64,000 nt of DNA, from the NCBI RefSeq assembly GCF_000832305.1, contig NZ_CP010536.1, positions 2,232,001 to 2,296,000 on the forward strand, given 5' to 3'. Of the stretch, positions 1-7,109 are shown one piece after another. Numbering within the stretch: the first letter of the stretch is position 1; each line of letters begins with the position of its first letter. The notes below the pieces were generated by a model. The model saw only the letters and a list, made by a program, of their open reading frames with translations, was not told where the DNA came from and did no database searches. Origin of the DNA: Cupriavidus basilensis. GTDB lineage: Bacteria; Pseudomonadota; Gammaproteobacteria; Burkholderiales; Burkholderiaceae. A program made the position numbers and the translations under genes.

Positions 1-177
1 TTCCCTGGTAAAGGTCTGCTTGAGCCGGATGCCAGCGCGTCTTGCTAGTTGGACCACCTTAGCCCGCGCCACTTCCAGCCGCGGGCTGTCGGTCGGATAG
101 GCAACGACCTTCTCCTGGACCGTGCTATCAACGATAACCCGTTCGAACTCTGGTGCCAGGACCGAGCTTCACTGGAT
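1..177 (-). pseudogene. IS5-family transposase fragment, cut by window edge and truncated at its 5' side
   Basis: Read on the minus strand, the frame from about 158 down to 1 encodes a stretch containing VIVDSTVQEKVVAYPTDS, followed by LEVARAKVVQLARRAG and KQTFTRE. This is the conserved first-aspartate region of IS5-group DDE transposases. In this frame a stop lies just upstream (about 170) and no start codon is present, so the N-terminal part is missing; the C-terminal part would continue beyond base 1. The fragment abuts the 3' end of the next gene, suggesting the element inserted there and then decayed. Not functional as seen. Confidence 0.75.
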
Positions 178-552
178 TGGTGGCACGGCGCCAAGCTTTT
201 CGGCCAGCATCCGCTCATACACGCCAAAGTGCATATCCACCTCCGTTTGACTGACCACGACGACGTCTATGTTGACCTGCTCGGGCGCTAAGCCGAACAT
301 TGTGGCCAATGCCACTTCCAGGTGGGGCGCCGCCTCCCTGTCTTTCGCGAAGGTCGTACCGACACTGATCACATAGGCCTTCTCGCCTTCTGCGGTCACC
401 TCCACCAAGCGGGCTCCCGCGCTCAGGTTGTTCTCAATGGCCATTTTGGCCAGCTCCGCCACACTCCGCGTTCGCTCGGTAGGGAAGCCGCGCACGCACT
501 TGAGTTGCACCCGATGCTTGCCCAGCGTCAGCCACTCAGAATTGAACTCCAT
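169..552 (-). CDS. Hypothetical protein, 127 aa
   Basis: I do not recognise this protein. It is a soluble-looking mixed alpha/beta chain with no signal peptide or membrane segment. The start is placed at the ATG at 552 because GGAG lies six bases upstream; the open frame extends to 681 but without a better ribosome site. Its last codons lie against an IS5-type fragment, so the natural C-terminus may have been altered. It lies downstream of, and in the same orientation as, the small heat-shock genes but about 270 bases from the last of them, so membership in that operon is uncertain. Confidence 0.5.
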   Translation of the reverse strand: MEFNSEWLTLGKHRVQLKCVRGFPTERTRSVAELAKMAIENNLSAGARLVEVTAEGEKAYVISVGTTFAKDREAAPHLEVALATMFGLAPEQVNIDVVVVSQTEVDMHFGVYERMLAEKLGAVPPIQ

Positions 553-816
553 GGAAGTCTCCATCCGACAGTACATTGCCGCCAAAATAGGGGCGAGTCC
601 GGCGATTTCAAGAACGCAACGTCGCGCCGTCGTTCGCCGCTGCAATGAGCCCCACTGGAAGCCCATAGCGTGCAGCCCCAAGCACCGCGCGCGCCAAAGG
701 GCTGCGCCCGCCTCTGGCGTTCCGCGTCAGCCGCCCCCTTCCACGGCCGCCAGGATTGCCCGCCTGCCTGGAGCACGCTTCGCGCAAATACATACGATGC
801 CTCAGGATTGCAGACA

Positions 817-1008
817 TCAGCTCACTTCACTTCGATCGTCCTTACGGCAGACCGCGACGAACCGGTCTTGGGGAGGCGCAACGTCGGGCCAGTCGGGCGT
901 GCCGTGCCTCGGCGCGGGCACGTTGGACGCATCCCCCATCGGTTGTTTGTCACTTGTCGTCTTCCGCAGGAACTTGAAGGGGTTCCATTTGCCCAGTTCC
1001 GTTTTCAT
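817..1008 (-). CDS. Small 63-aa protein with an Hsp20-like N-terminus, probably a decayed third heat-shock gene
   Basis: The start at 1008 has an excellent ribosome site (GGAGGG, five bases away). The first residues MKTELGKWNPFKFLRK look like the opening of Hsp20/alpha-crystallin proteins, which commonly begin with a short charged stretch and WxPF. After that the sequence shows no alpha-crystallin domain, and the protein stops at 63 residues against about 140 for the family. It follows two complete Hsp20 genes on the same strand, so I read it as a truncated or frame-shifted third member of the operon. It could instead be an independent small protein. Confidence 0.5.
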   Translation of the reverse strand: MKTELGKWNPFKFLRKTTSDKQPMGDASNVPAPRHGTPDWPDVAPPQDRFVAVCRKDDRSEVS

Positions 1009-1211
1009 CTTACCCTCCTGCCGAATGCTCAGTTGACGGGTACGAATGACCGCCGGCAACGACCGGCCGCGCCCGGCCACCGGCGACGCCGCTAGACCCA
1101 ACCCTGGTGGTGAGGCCGCCGATACGGTCATCCGCGTCTTCTAAGGGCCGACGGTGGCGCCCATCCGGACGCCACCCTGCCGTTTCAACCCCGTGAATGG
1201 CACGACAGAAC

Positions 1212-1619
1212 TCACCCGACGCTAACCGCGATGCGACGTGGCCGTGCCTCGTCTCGGCGCGGGATCGTCAGCTTCAACACGCCATCCTGCAAGTGCGCGT
1301 CTATCTTCGACGTATCGAACTCTGGACTCAGGGCGAACGCGCGGGCGAAGTGCGGCTCGCGAATTTCCGCGTGTTGCACTCGCAGGTTGGCCGGGGTCGG
1401 CACCACGGCTTCCGCCTCGATGCACAGGGTGCCATCATGGACACTCACGTTGAGTCTGTCCTTGGTGACCCCCGGCAGATCCGCCCAAAGGGTGACGCCG
1501 TTGCTGTCCTCGAAGATGTCAACAGTGGGAAGCAGCGTGATCTTGCGCGTCGGCCTCTCTTCCTGGCGTTGCGCCACCGCGCCTTGGCCGCGCTCAACCA
1601 CTTGGGTAGTGTCGCTCAT
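1212..1619 (-). CDS. Small heat-shock protein, Hsp20/alpha-crystallin family, 135 aa
   Basis: Cytoplasmic ATP-independent holdase chaperone that binds unfolding proteins for later refolding. The alpha-crystallin domain runs from about residue 28 to the end: it opens with PTVDIFEDSNGVTLWADLPG, continues through the beta-strand ending in EAEAVV, and ends with the DGVLKLTIPR signature typical of the family. The start is supported by GAGGAG upstream. It lies 15 bases after the preceding Hsp20 gene and is probably co-transcribed from the heat-shock promoter at 2200-2230. The C-terminal IxI-like tail is RRIAVSVG. Confidence 0.93.
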   Translation of the reverse strand: MSDTTQVVERGQGAVAQRQEERPTRKITLLPTVDIFEDSNGVTLWADLPGVTKDRLNVSVHDGTLCIEAEAVVPTPANLRVQHAEIREPHFARAFALSPEFDTSKIDAHLQDGVLKLTIPRRDEARPRRIAVSVG

Positions 1620-1634
1620 GGCATTCTCCTCACG

Positions 1635-2075
1635 TTACTGGACAGTGACCGACCGAGGCTTCGAGGATTCGTGCTTGCCAATGCTGATCGACAGGCAGCC
1701 GTTGGCGTAGTGCGCCTGTACCTTGTCGGGGTCAGCATTCTGTGGCAGTTCGACGATGCGCCGGAAGGGGCCGACGAATCGCTCCTGCGCGTACGGCCGT
1801 ACCTCGGCGTCATTTTCCGAGTGCGCGGCTTCGCGTTCGCCGCTGATCGTCAGCAAGCCCTTGTCGATCGATACCTCAAGGTTGTCTTGCTTGATGCCAG
1901 GAGCGAATGCGACGATCTCGATCGAATCTTCCGTGGTGCCAACGTTGACGGCAGGGAACGCGCCGGATCGCTCGGAGCGGATGCTGGACGGGAAGCCGCC
2001 GAACAAGCTCGCCATCTGGCGCTGCAGGCGGTCGAACTCGCTGAAGAGGTCGGTCCCCAAAAAGAGATCACTCAT
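1635..2075 (-). CDS. Small heat-shock protein, Hsp20/alpha-crystallin family, 146 aa
   Basis: First gene of a two- or three-gene heat-shock operon. The N-terminal arm (residues 1-38, DLFSEFDRLQRQMASLFGG) is the usual amphipathic Hsp20 arm; the alpha-crystallin domain follows with NVGTTEDSIEIVAFAPG and ends with ANGCLSISIGK. The start at 2075 is chosen because AAGGAGG lies eight bases upstream; an in-frame upstream ATG at 2165 lacks such a site. A sigma32-type promoter lies 125 bases upstream. Paralogous to the next gene downstream rather than identical, as is usual for tandem sHsps that co-assemble. Confidence 0.94.
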   Translation of the reverse strand: MSDLFLGTDLFSEFDRLQRQMASLFGGFPSSIRSERSGAFPAVNVGTTEDSIEIVAFAPGIKQDNLEVSIDKGLLTISGEREAAHSENDAEVRPYAQERFVGPFRRIVELPQNADPDKVQAHYANGCLSISIGKHESSKPRSVTVQ

Positions 2076-2199
2076 GATCGTATCCTCCTTTGATGCAGCA
2101 AGGAGGCGAACGGGCCTATGCGCTCCCACTCGCCTGCCAAACTGCTGGCAAACAAACAGAAACACGCAGCGCGCAACATCGCGGCTGCCTGGGCGAGAT

Positions 2200-2230
2200 T
2201 AAATTAGGCAATCTGTCGCCGGTTTTCAAG
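2200..2230 (-). promoter_or_regulatory. Sigma32 (RpoH)-type heat-shock promoter
   Basis: On the minus strand a perfect CTTGAAA -35 element (2224-2230) is followed after 15 bases by CCTAATTTA (2200-2208), which matches the RpoH -10 consensus CCCCATnTA at six of eight defined positions. Spacing and location 125 bases upstream of the first Hsp20 start fit heat-shock control. Assignment rests on motif match only. Confidence 0.7.
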
Positions 2231-2370
2231 GGGGCGGCATTCAATTTCCTCTTGAAGGAGTCCTGGCCGCGCCTATCCGCCGTTGGGGTTCGTAACGGAA
2301 CCATGTGAAACGCCGTGGCCGAAACCTCGATGCCATGCGGCATGGACAAATCCTCGCCCCCCTCCTCTCC

Positions 2371-3438
2371 TCAGACCGGCCCCGGCCTGAACTTGAACTT
2401 GGTTTTGGTCGCTGGCACCTGGCGCCTGGTGGTCGCCATGCGGCGCGTCGCGCTGGCTTGCGCATCGGCCCGCTCGGCGCGCCGTACTGCCATCTCCAGT
2501 TCCGCCCGCAGCTCGTCCTGGGCTGCTTGCCCGCGCCCGAGCGCCTGCTCTGCCTCCACCAGTTGCCGGCTGAGCGTATCGCGCTCGGCCTGCAGCCGCG
2601 CCCGCGCCTCCGCGCCAGCCACGGCGGCCTCCTGCGCCCTCGCCTGCCCGGCCGCCAGTTCGGCGCGCAAATCCGCCAGCGCCTGCTCGCCCTTCTGGCG
2701 CAGCGTGCGTTCCTGGTCGATCTCGCGCAGCGCGCGGCGCTCCGTGGCGCTGGCGCGCTCCTGCGCCACCGCGACCTGCTCGCGGGTGCGCTCCAGGTCC
2801 GCCGAGAACTGCGTATGCATCTCGCCCAGTTGTCGCTCCAGCGCCTCGATCTGACGCCGGCCCTCCTCCTGGCGCGCCTGCGCGGCCGCGTGGGCCTGGC
2901 GCTCGGCGTCCAGCTCCCCCTGTAGCGCCGCGCTGGCCCGCTGGGCGGCGTCGAGCCCGGCCTGTACGGCGGCTTTCTCCTGCTCGGCCTCCACCACCGC
3001 GGCGCGCGCCTGGTCGCGCTGCGCTTCCGCCTCGCTCGCCTGCAGCCGCGCTTCGGCCCGCAAGGCGGCCAGCTCGCCGGCGGCCGCCTCATTGGCGGCC
3101 TGCCAGATCGACTGCACGGCGTTGGCCGCGATCGCCTTGAGCGCGTCCGGCAGCCCGGGCTGGTCGATGGTCACGCGCATCTTGCCGCGCAGGTCTTGCC
3201 AGAACTGCGCCAGCACCTCGGTGGGCGTGCCCATGCTGCCCTTTCGTACCAACTGATAGAGCTTGTTGGCGGTAGGCGTGATGCCGTAGCGGAAGAACAG
3301 CAAGGCGCAGACCTCGCGGTAGAGCGCGCGGGTGTCGGGGAACTGCGCACGCAGCGTGGCGATGTCGGCGGCGAGCTGGGCCTCGGCGGCGGCGTCGCTG
3401 GGCAGGGGCGGCGGGTGATCGAGCGGGCTGGCGGTCAT
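2371..3438 (-). CDS. KfrA-like DNA-binding protein with long coiled coil, 355 aa
   Basis: Residues about 15-130 form a KfrA N-terminal type DNA-binding domain (FFRYGITPTANKLYQLVRKG and MGTPTEVLAQFWQDLR). From about 130 to 330 the protein is an almost uninterrupted Ala/Glu/Arg/Gln-rich coiled coil, and it ends in a basic tail (KTKFKFRPGPV). KfrA proteins of broad-host-range plasmids bind operators through the N-terminus and oligomerise through the coil, acting in gene control and plasmid maintenance. It is transcribed away from the recombinase gene that starts 122 bases off; the AT-rich spacer contains an imperfect palindrome that is a natural operator candidate. Function here is inferred from architecture. 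Confidence 0.75.
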   Translation of the reverse strand: MTASPLDHPPPLPSDAAAEAQLAADIATLRAQFPDTRALYREVCALLFFRYGITPTANKLYQLVRKGSMGTPTEVLAQFWQDLRGKMRVTIDQPGLPDALKAIAANAVQSIWQAANEAAAGELAALRAEARLQASEAEAQRDQARAAVVEAEQEKAAVQAGLDAAQRASAALQGELDAERQAHAAAQARQEEGRRQIEALERQLGEMHTQFSADLERTREQVAVAQERASATERRALREIDQERTLRQKGEQALADLRAELAAGQARAQEAAVAGAEARARLQAERDTLSRQLVEAEQALGRGQAAQDELRAELEMAVRRAERADAQASATRRMATTRRQVPATKTKFKFRPGPV

Positions 3439-3467
3439 GTTCTACGTGGAACGTTCGGTAAATTTGT

Positions 3468-3488
3468 CGTATATTACTACGTAATACG
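3468..3488. promoter_or_regulatory. Imperfect palindrome in the KfrA/recombinase intergenic region
   Basis: CGTATATTAC and GTAATACG are arranged head to head around a TAC centre; one arm carries a two-base insertion. The surrounding 3440-3545 stretch is markedly AT-rich against GC-rich neighbours and must hold both divergent promoters. KfrA proteins are known to bind palindromic operators at their own promoters, so this is a candidate autoregulatory site; no direct evidence. Confidence 0.35.
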
Positions 3489-3560
3489 TTAAATAGTTAA
3501 CTAAAAAGATAAATCTTTAGACATAAGTAGGCTTCTGTCTATAATAATGCCTGGATCAGC

Positions 3561-4808
3561 TTGCGCGCCTTGCGTGCCACGATGGAACCCCTCCCGCTTG
3601 CCCACACCGCCTTCACTGCCCTGCCCGCCACCCCGCTCGAACGCCTGGCCCTGCCCGCCGACCTATCCGGCACCACCGGCAGCAACCGCGCCCGCGGCGG
3701 CACCCCGCAGATCGCGGCCGCCGACGATCTCGCCGCCGTCACCGCCTGGCTGGCGCGCTACACCGACACCCCGGCCACCCTGCAGACCTACCGGCGCGAG
3801 GCGGAGCGCTTGCTGCTATGGGCGGTCATGCAGCACGGCAAGCCGCTGTCGTCGCTCACCCACGAGGACCTGCTGCGCTACGAGCGCTTCCTGGCCGACC
3901 CGCAGCCGGCCTGGCGCTGGGTCATGGCCTCGCGCAAGAAACTCGCGCGCAGCCATCCGGACTGGCGCCCTTTCGCCGGTCCGCTCTCCCCGGCCAGCGC
4001 GCGCCACACCATGGTGATCCTGAATGCGCTATTCGCCTGGCTGGTCGAGGCCGGCTACCTGGCCGGCAACCCGCTGTCGCTGGCGCGCCGCCGGCGCCGC
4101 CAGAGCCAGCCCAGGATCACGCGCTACCTCAGCCACGCCATGTGGCAGACGGTCAAGGACACCATCGAGGCGATGCCGGGGACGAGCGACAGCGCGACCG
4201 AGCGCGAGCGCCTGCACGCGGCGCGGTGCCGCTGGCTCTTCACGGTGCTGTATCTGGGCGGCTTACGTGCAGCCGAGGTGGCCAGCACGCGCATGGGGGC
4301 ATTTTTTTGCCGGCGCGACCGGGAGGGCGCGGAGCGCTGGTGGCTGGAGGTGACCGGCAAGGGCAACAAGACGCGGCTGGTGCCGGCCACCGATGAGTTG
4401 ATGGTGGAACTGGCGCGCTATCGCAGCGCCCACGGCCTGCCGCCGGCGCCGCTGCCCGGCGAGGAACGCCCCATCGTGCTGCCGGTCATCGGCAAGGAAA
4501 AACCGTTATCGCGCGGCGCACTGCACCTGGTGCTCAAGGAGATCTTCGCGCTGGCGGCCGCGCGCCTGCGCGCGCGCGGCCCCGAATGGGAAAGCCCGGC
4601 CGCGGTGCTGGCCAGCGCCTCCGCGCACTGGCTGCGCCATACCGCGGGCTCGCACATGACCGACCAGCAGGTGGACCTGCGCTTTGTACGGGACAATTTT
4701 GGGCACGCGTCCATCTCGACCACCAGCGCTTACTTGCACTCGGAAGAGGATGCGCGGCACGAAGCGACGCAGGAGCGGCATCGGATCGGGTGGAGCAGCA
4801 ACAATTGA
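3561..4808 (+). CDS. Tyrosine recombinase (phage-type integrase), intact
   Basis: Site-specific recombinase of the phage integrase family, 415 aa. Residues about 60-165 form the SAM-like core-binding domain (QTYRREAERLLLWA). The catalytic residues are all visible: Arg236 in LGGLRAAEVA, Lys267 in TGKGNKTR, His356-x-x-Arg359-His360 in HWLRHTAGSH, His382 in FGHASIST, and nucleophile Tyr391 in SAYLH. The start is either TTG 3561 or ATG 3582; neither has a strong ribosome site. It is divergent from a KfrA-like gene. No tRNA gene or clear att site adjoins it. Six partial copies of the same gene lie elsewhere in the window, making this the only complete one. Confidence 0.9.
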   Translation: MRALRATMEPLPLAHTAFTALPATPLERLALPADLSGTTGSNRARGGTPQIAAADDLAAVTAWLARYTDTPATLQTYRREAERLLLWAVMQHGKPLSSLTHEDLLRYERFLADPQPAWRWVMASRKKLARSHPDWRPFAGPLSPASARHTMVILNALFAWLVEAGYLAGNPLSLARRRRRQSQPRITRYLSHAMWQTVKDTIEAMPGTSDSATERERLHAARCRWLFTVLYLGGLRAAEVASTRMGAFFCRRDREGAERWWLEVTGKGNKTRLVPATDELMVELARYRSAHGLPPAPLPGEERPIVLPVIGKEKPLSRGALHLVLKEIFALAAARLRARGPEWESPAAVLASASAHWLRHTAGSHMTDQQVDLRFVRDNFGHASISTTSAYLHSEEDARHEATQERHRIGWSSNN

Positions 4809-5113
4809 CGCAGGCCTGCGCTGGCTCGCTGCCTGCGCGTGCCGCGCGCCCGCTTCATCCTTCGGGGTCAGGCGCGCTCGATGGACAACTAGAAAGGACA
4901 TGCAGCGACACGAGCCAGTTGATCCGCCAGTTGTTGATCGATCTAAAGGACAGCGAAGGCAATTTGTCAGGGCTTGGCCCCAACACACTTGCCGGTCGCG
5001 TTGCGGTTCTGGAGAGCAGCCCAAGTCGCAAGCCCGGCCGCGTTCGGTCGCCATCTATCGGTCTGTGAAAGCGACCTCGTCTCCCCGCTTCCGGCCGATC
5101 ATGTACAAGAGGT

Positions 5114-5215
5114 GTGTCCTGCCGGTCATCGGATGTGGGCAGGCTGTGTCGCGCGAGACGCCGACCGGGACTCGGCGCGCTGGCTGCGCCCTACCGCAGG
5201 CTCTCGCACCTACAG
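5114..5215 (+). pseudogene. Decayed recombinase fragment
   Basis: The translation VLPVIG...AVSR followed by ARWLRPTAGSR parallels IVLPVIGKEKPLSR and AHWLRHTAGSH of the intact recombinase upstream, but about 90 bases of the coding sequence between them are missing and the frame is not maintained. It is a short, heavily degraded copy. The rest of 4809-5440 shows no convincing gene. Confidence 0.5.
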
Positions 5216-5440
5216 GTGGCATTCTCGCGGTGCCCGAGATTTAGGAAAGATGGTCGATCAGCAACAAGCCTAAGTGGCTCTTCAGGCTGGCACGACGACC
5301 GCAAAGAACAACGCCAGTTGCTGCACCGCCCGAGCAAAGGTGCTGGGCCCCTACCACCTTGAGGATGCGCATCGATTCCCAGGCGATTCCTGACATAGTC
5401 CGCCGGGCTCAGCCAAAATACTTCCGGCTCAGGCCAGATT

Positions 5441-5502
5441 ATTGTGGGTATTGAAATCGATCATTGTGGGTGCAAGGGTTTACCTCTACGAGGGAAATCC
5501 CT
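5441..5502 (+). promoter_or_regulatory. Candidate regulatory region of the repeat-peptide gene
   Basis: Two direct copies of ATTGTGGGT (5441-5449 and 5463-5471, 22 bases apart, two helical turns) are followed by a dyad AGGGAAATCCCT (5491-5502), 79 bases before the start codon. The spacing suits an activator site plus operator, but no regulator can be named from sequence. Confidence 0.35.
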
Positions 5503-5580
5503 AGTATTCGGTCATCGGATGCCGCAGTGCAACAGGCCGGACCAAAAGAATGGCATCCACCAGTTAGAAAGAGGTGAGCC

Positions 5581-5799
5581 ATGAATACCAATCGCCATGC
5601 CCTGATCGCTGTCGCCGCACTCGCCGCCGCCCTGTCGGCTGCTCCGGCGTTTGCAAAGAGTGGCAAATTCGACACTTACACTGACGGCGCGCGGTCTGGG
5701 AAGTACGATGTTTACACTGACGGCGCGAAAAGCGGCAAATTCGACACCTATACCGATGGCGCCAGGTACTACATCGCGTCTGACGGCGCCGCCCTCTAA
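5581..5799 (+). CDS. Small exported protein with three 12-residue repeats, 72 aa
   Basis: Residues 1-25 are a clear Sec signal peptide with a basic start, hydrophobic core and AFA cleavage motif. The mature part is three near-perfect 12-residue units, KSGKFDTYTDGA, RSGKYDVYTDGA and KSGKFDTYTDGA, followed by a fourth degenerate unit (RYYIASDGAAL). The units are rich in Asp, Thr and Tyr and alternate charge. The start has AGAGGTGAG upstream and a strong terminator follows about 150 bases downstream, so it is a single-gene unit. I know of no function; a periplasmic stress or metal-related role is possible but unproven. Confidence 0.8.
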   Translation: MNTNRHALIAVAALAAALSAAPAFAKSGKFDTYTDGARSGKYDVYTDGAKSGKFDTYTDGARYYIASDGAAL

Positions 5800-5952
5800 T
5801 AGGCTGCAAGCCCCGGTCGGGGACCACTCCCCCGAACCCGGTCCCCCTCTCCAGCTTGGTCCCGATAGGTACTGGGGAGGACGCCTGAAGGGGCCCTCTT
5901 CGCATTCCCTGGCGAAGTAGCCCGCCCGGATGTGAGCTTCAGACTGCTGCCG

Positions 5953-5980
5953 AACCCCACACTTTCCGAAGTGTGGGGTT
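5953..5980 (+). terminator. Strong intrinsic terminator
   Basis: A perfect 12-bp stem (AACCCCACACTT and its complement) closed by a TCCG tetraloop runs directly into TTTTT followed by ACTTTTC. It ends the transcript of the repeat-peptide gene, leaving a roughly 150-base 3' untranslated region. Confidence 0.85.
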
Positions 5981-6357
5981 TTTACTTTTCGGGGACCAGA
6001 ACTTTCAGACGCCCATGACCTGAAGCCGTATCGTATTCCAGATCTTGCTGGGAATATCGATTGCCCGATACCAGTCGGGTCGCCGGAATAGTCACCCGCC
6101 CCCCGGCTCCCATAGAACGTGCCGTGCGGTAGCGCCACAATAACTCGGCATGGCGGACCAAGCGCCTGATTGCTCGGGGCCCCCGCGCGGGAAGCCCAAG
6201 TCACAGGCGGCATCGATCGGATGGACAAGCAGGACATGAGGCGCACCAGCGTGCCGAGCCCGAAAATCGCCCTTGCTAAGTCCTATCTGGCGCAGGCGGC
6301 AAGGAGAATGAGGCGGGACTTCTACAATCGCCCCGGGGTATGACTCGGCTGGACACG
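5981..6357. other. Intergenic stretch without recognisable gene
   Basis: Open frames here show no recognisable domain on either strand. The right end leads into the ProQ/FinO-type fragment. Confidence 0.4.
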
Positions 6358-6723
6358 ATGGGCTTCGAACAACTGGCGGCACTAAAAAAACAACTGGCAG
6401 AACAGGCAAAGGCTGCGAAAAGCCCAAAGCCGCCCCGCGCACGGGTTGCCGCTTCGGCCCAGCCCACAAAAACTGTCGATCCGGTGGTGCACGCCATCGC
6501 CATGCCGCAAAAACGCTTCCCGCAACCCTTTCCGAAGAACCCTGCGCCCAAGGTGCCGCTCAAGATCGGCATCTTCGCGGACCTCGTTCAACACGCCCAA
6601 GAGCTTGCCCTGATAGAGGCGGAATTGCGCGAGGCGATCCGGACCTGGTGTCACGGAACCCGCTACTGGACGTGCCTGGCGGAAGGTCCAGCGCAAGTAG
6701 ACGGCGGGCTCGCACATGACTGA
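6358..6723 (+). pseudogene. ProQ/FinO-family gene truncated and joined to recombinase DNA
   Basis: The frame starts MGFEQLAALKKQLAEQAK, has a Pro/Ala/Lys-rich linker, then a ProQ/FinO RNA-chaperone core: KVPLKIGIFADLVQHAQE, a helical segment, and TWCHGTRYWTCLAEG. A complete member in this style would continue past VDL with a basic tail, as seen in the copy at 12.7 kb. Here, after about residue 115, the DNA switches abruptly to the 3' part of the recombinase gene, giving a short out-of-frame ending. The same fusion occurs again at 19.3-19.7 kb. ProQ/FinO proteins bind structured RNA; this product would lack part of the domain. Confidence 0.75.
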
Positions 6724-6861
6724 CCGGCAGGTGGACCTGCGCTTTGTACGGGATAATTTTGGCATGCATCCATCTCGACCATCAGCGCTTACCTGCACAC
6801 CGAGGACGATGCGCGGCATGAGGCTACGCAGGAACGGCACCGGATTGGGTGGAAGCGCTGA
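6704..6861 (+). pseudogene. C-terminal fragment of recombinase gene
   Basis: The DNA matches the last 150 bases of the intact recombinase gene, encoding [19 protein letters not shown] and [17 protein letters not shown]. One base is lost near the FGHAS motif (6761), changing frame. It is fused directly behind the ProQ/FinO fragment and lacks the upstream catalytic domain. Confidence 0.75.
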
Positions 6862-6955
6862 TAGCGGGCCTTTGCCCCGCCTTTCCTGCCGGGCTGTTCC
6901 ATTTTGGGAAGTGGGCAAATCCTGGCGATTAATTGCGTTTCCGGGTTCCTCCCAC

Positions 6956-7016
6956 CCACGAACTGGTCACGGAACTCGCGCGCCACCAGCGGCCGCACAG
7001 GCTCGCTGCGCCGAGA
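6956..7016 (+). pseudogene. Internal recombinase fragment
   Basis: The translation HELVTELARHQRPHRLAAP parallels DELMVELARYRSAHGLPPAP of the intact recombinase. It lies after the C-terminal fragment, so gene order is scrambled. About 60 bases only; identification rests on this one match. Confidence 0.45.
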
Positions 7017-7039
7017 AGATTACAGCATAAAAGTGGCGC

Positions 7040-7096
7040 TTAAACGATAATAGAAAAAATGCGGGATATTTAAACGTCCGTCGGCCAGATTAAACG
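7040..7096. promoter_or_regulatory. Three phased TTAAACG repeats upstream of the Fic gene
   Basis: TTAAACG occurs at 7040-7046, 7070-7076 and 7090-7096, that is with spacings of 30 and 20 bases, whole helical turns. The tract is AT-rich and ends 14 bases before the Fic start. This suggests a regulator binding one DNA face; no regulator is identified. Confidence 0.4.
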
Positions 7097-7109
7097 ACTG
7101 GAGTGTGCT

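Noticed and set aside
1197..2093. Open frame of 298 codons on the plus strand
   Set aside because: Antisense to two Hsp20 genes with good ribosome sites and a heat-shock promoter.
3500..5000. tRNA gene or att site beside the intact recombinase
   Set aside because: No cloverleaf-capable tRNA sequence or direct-repeat pair was seen around the gene.
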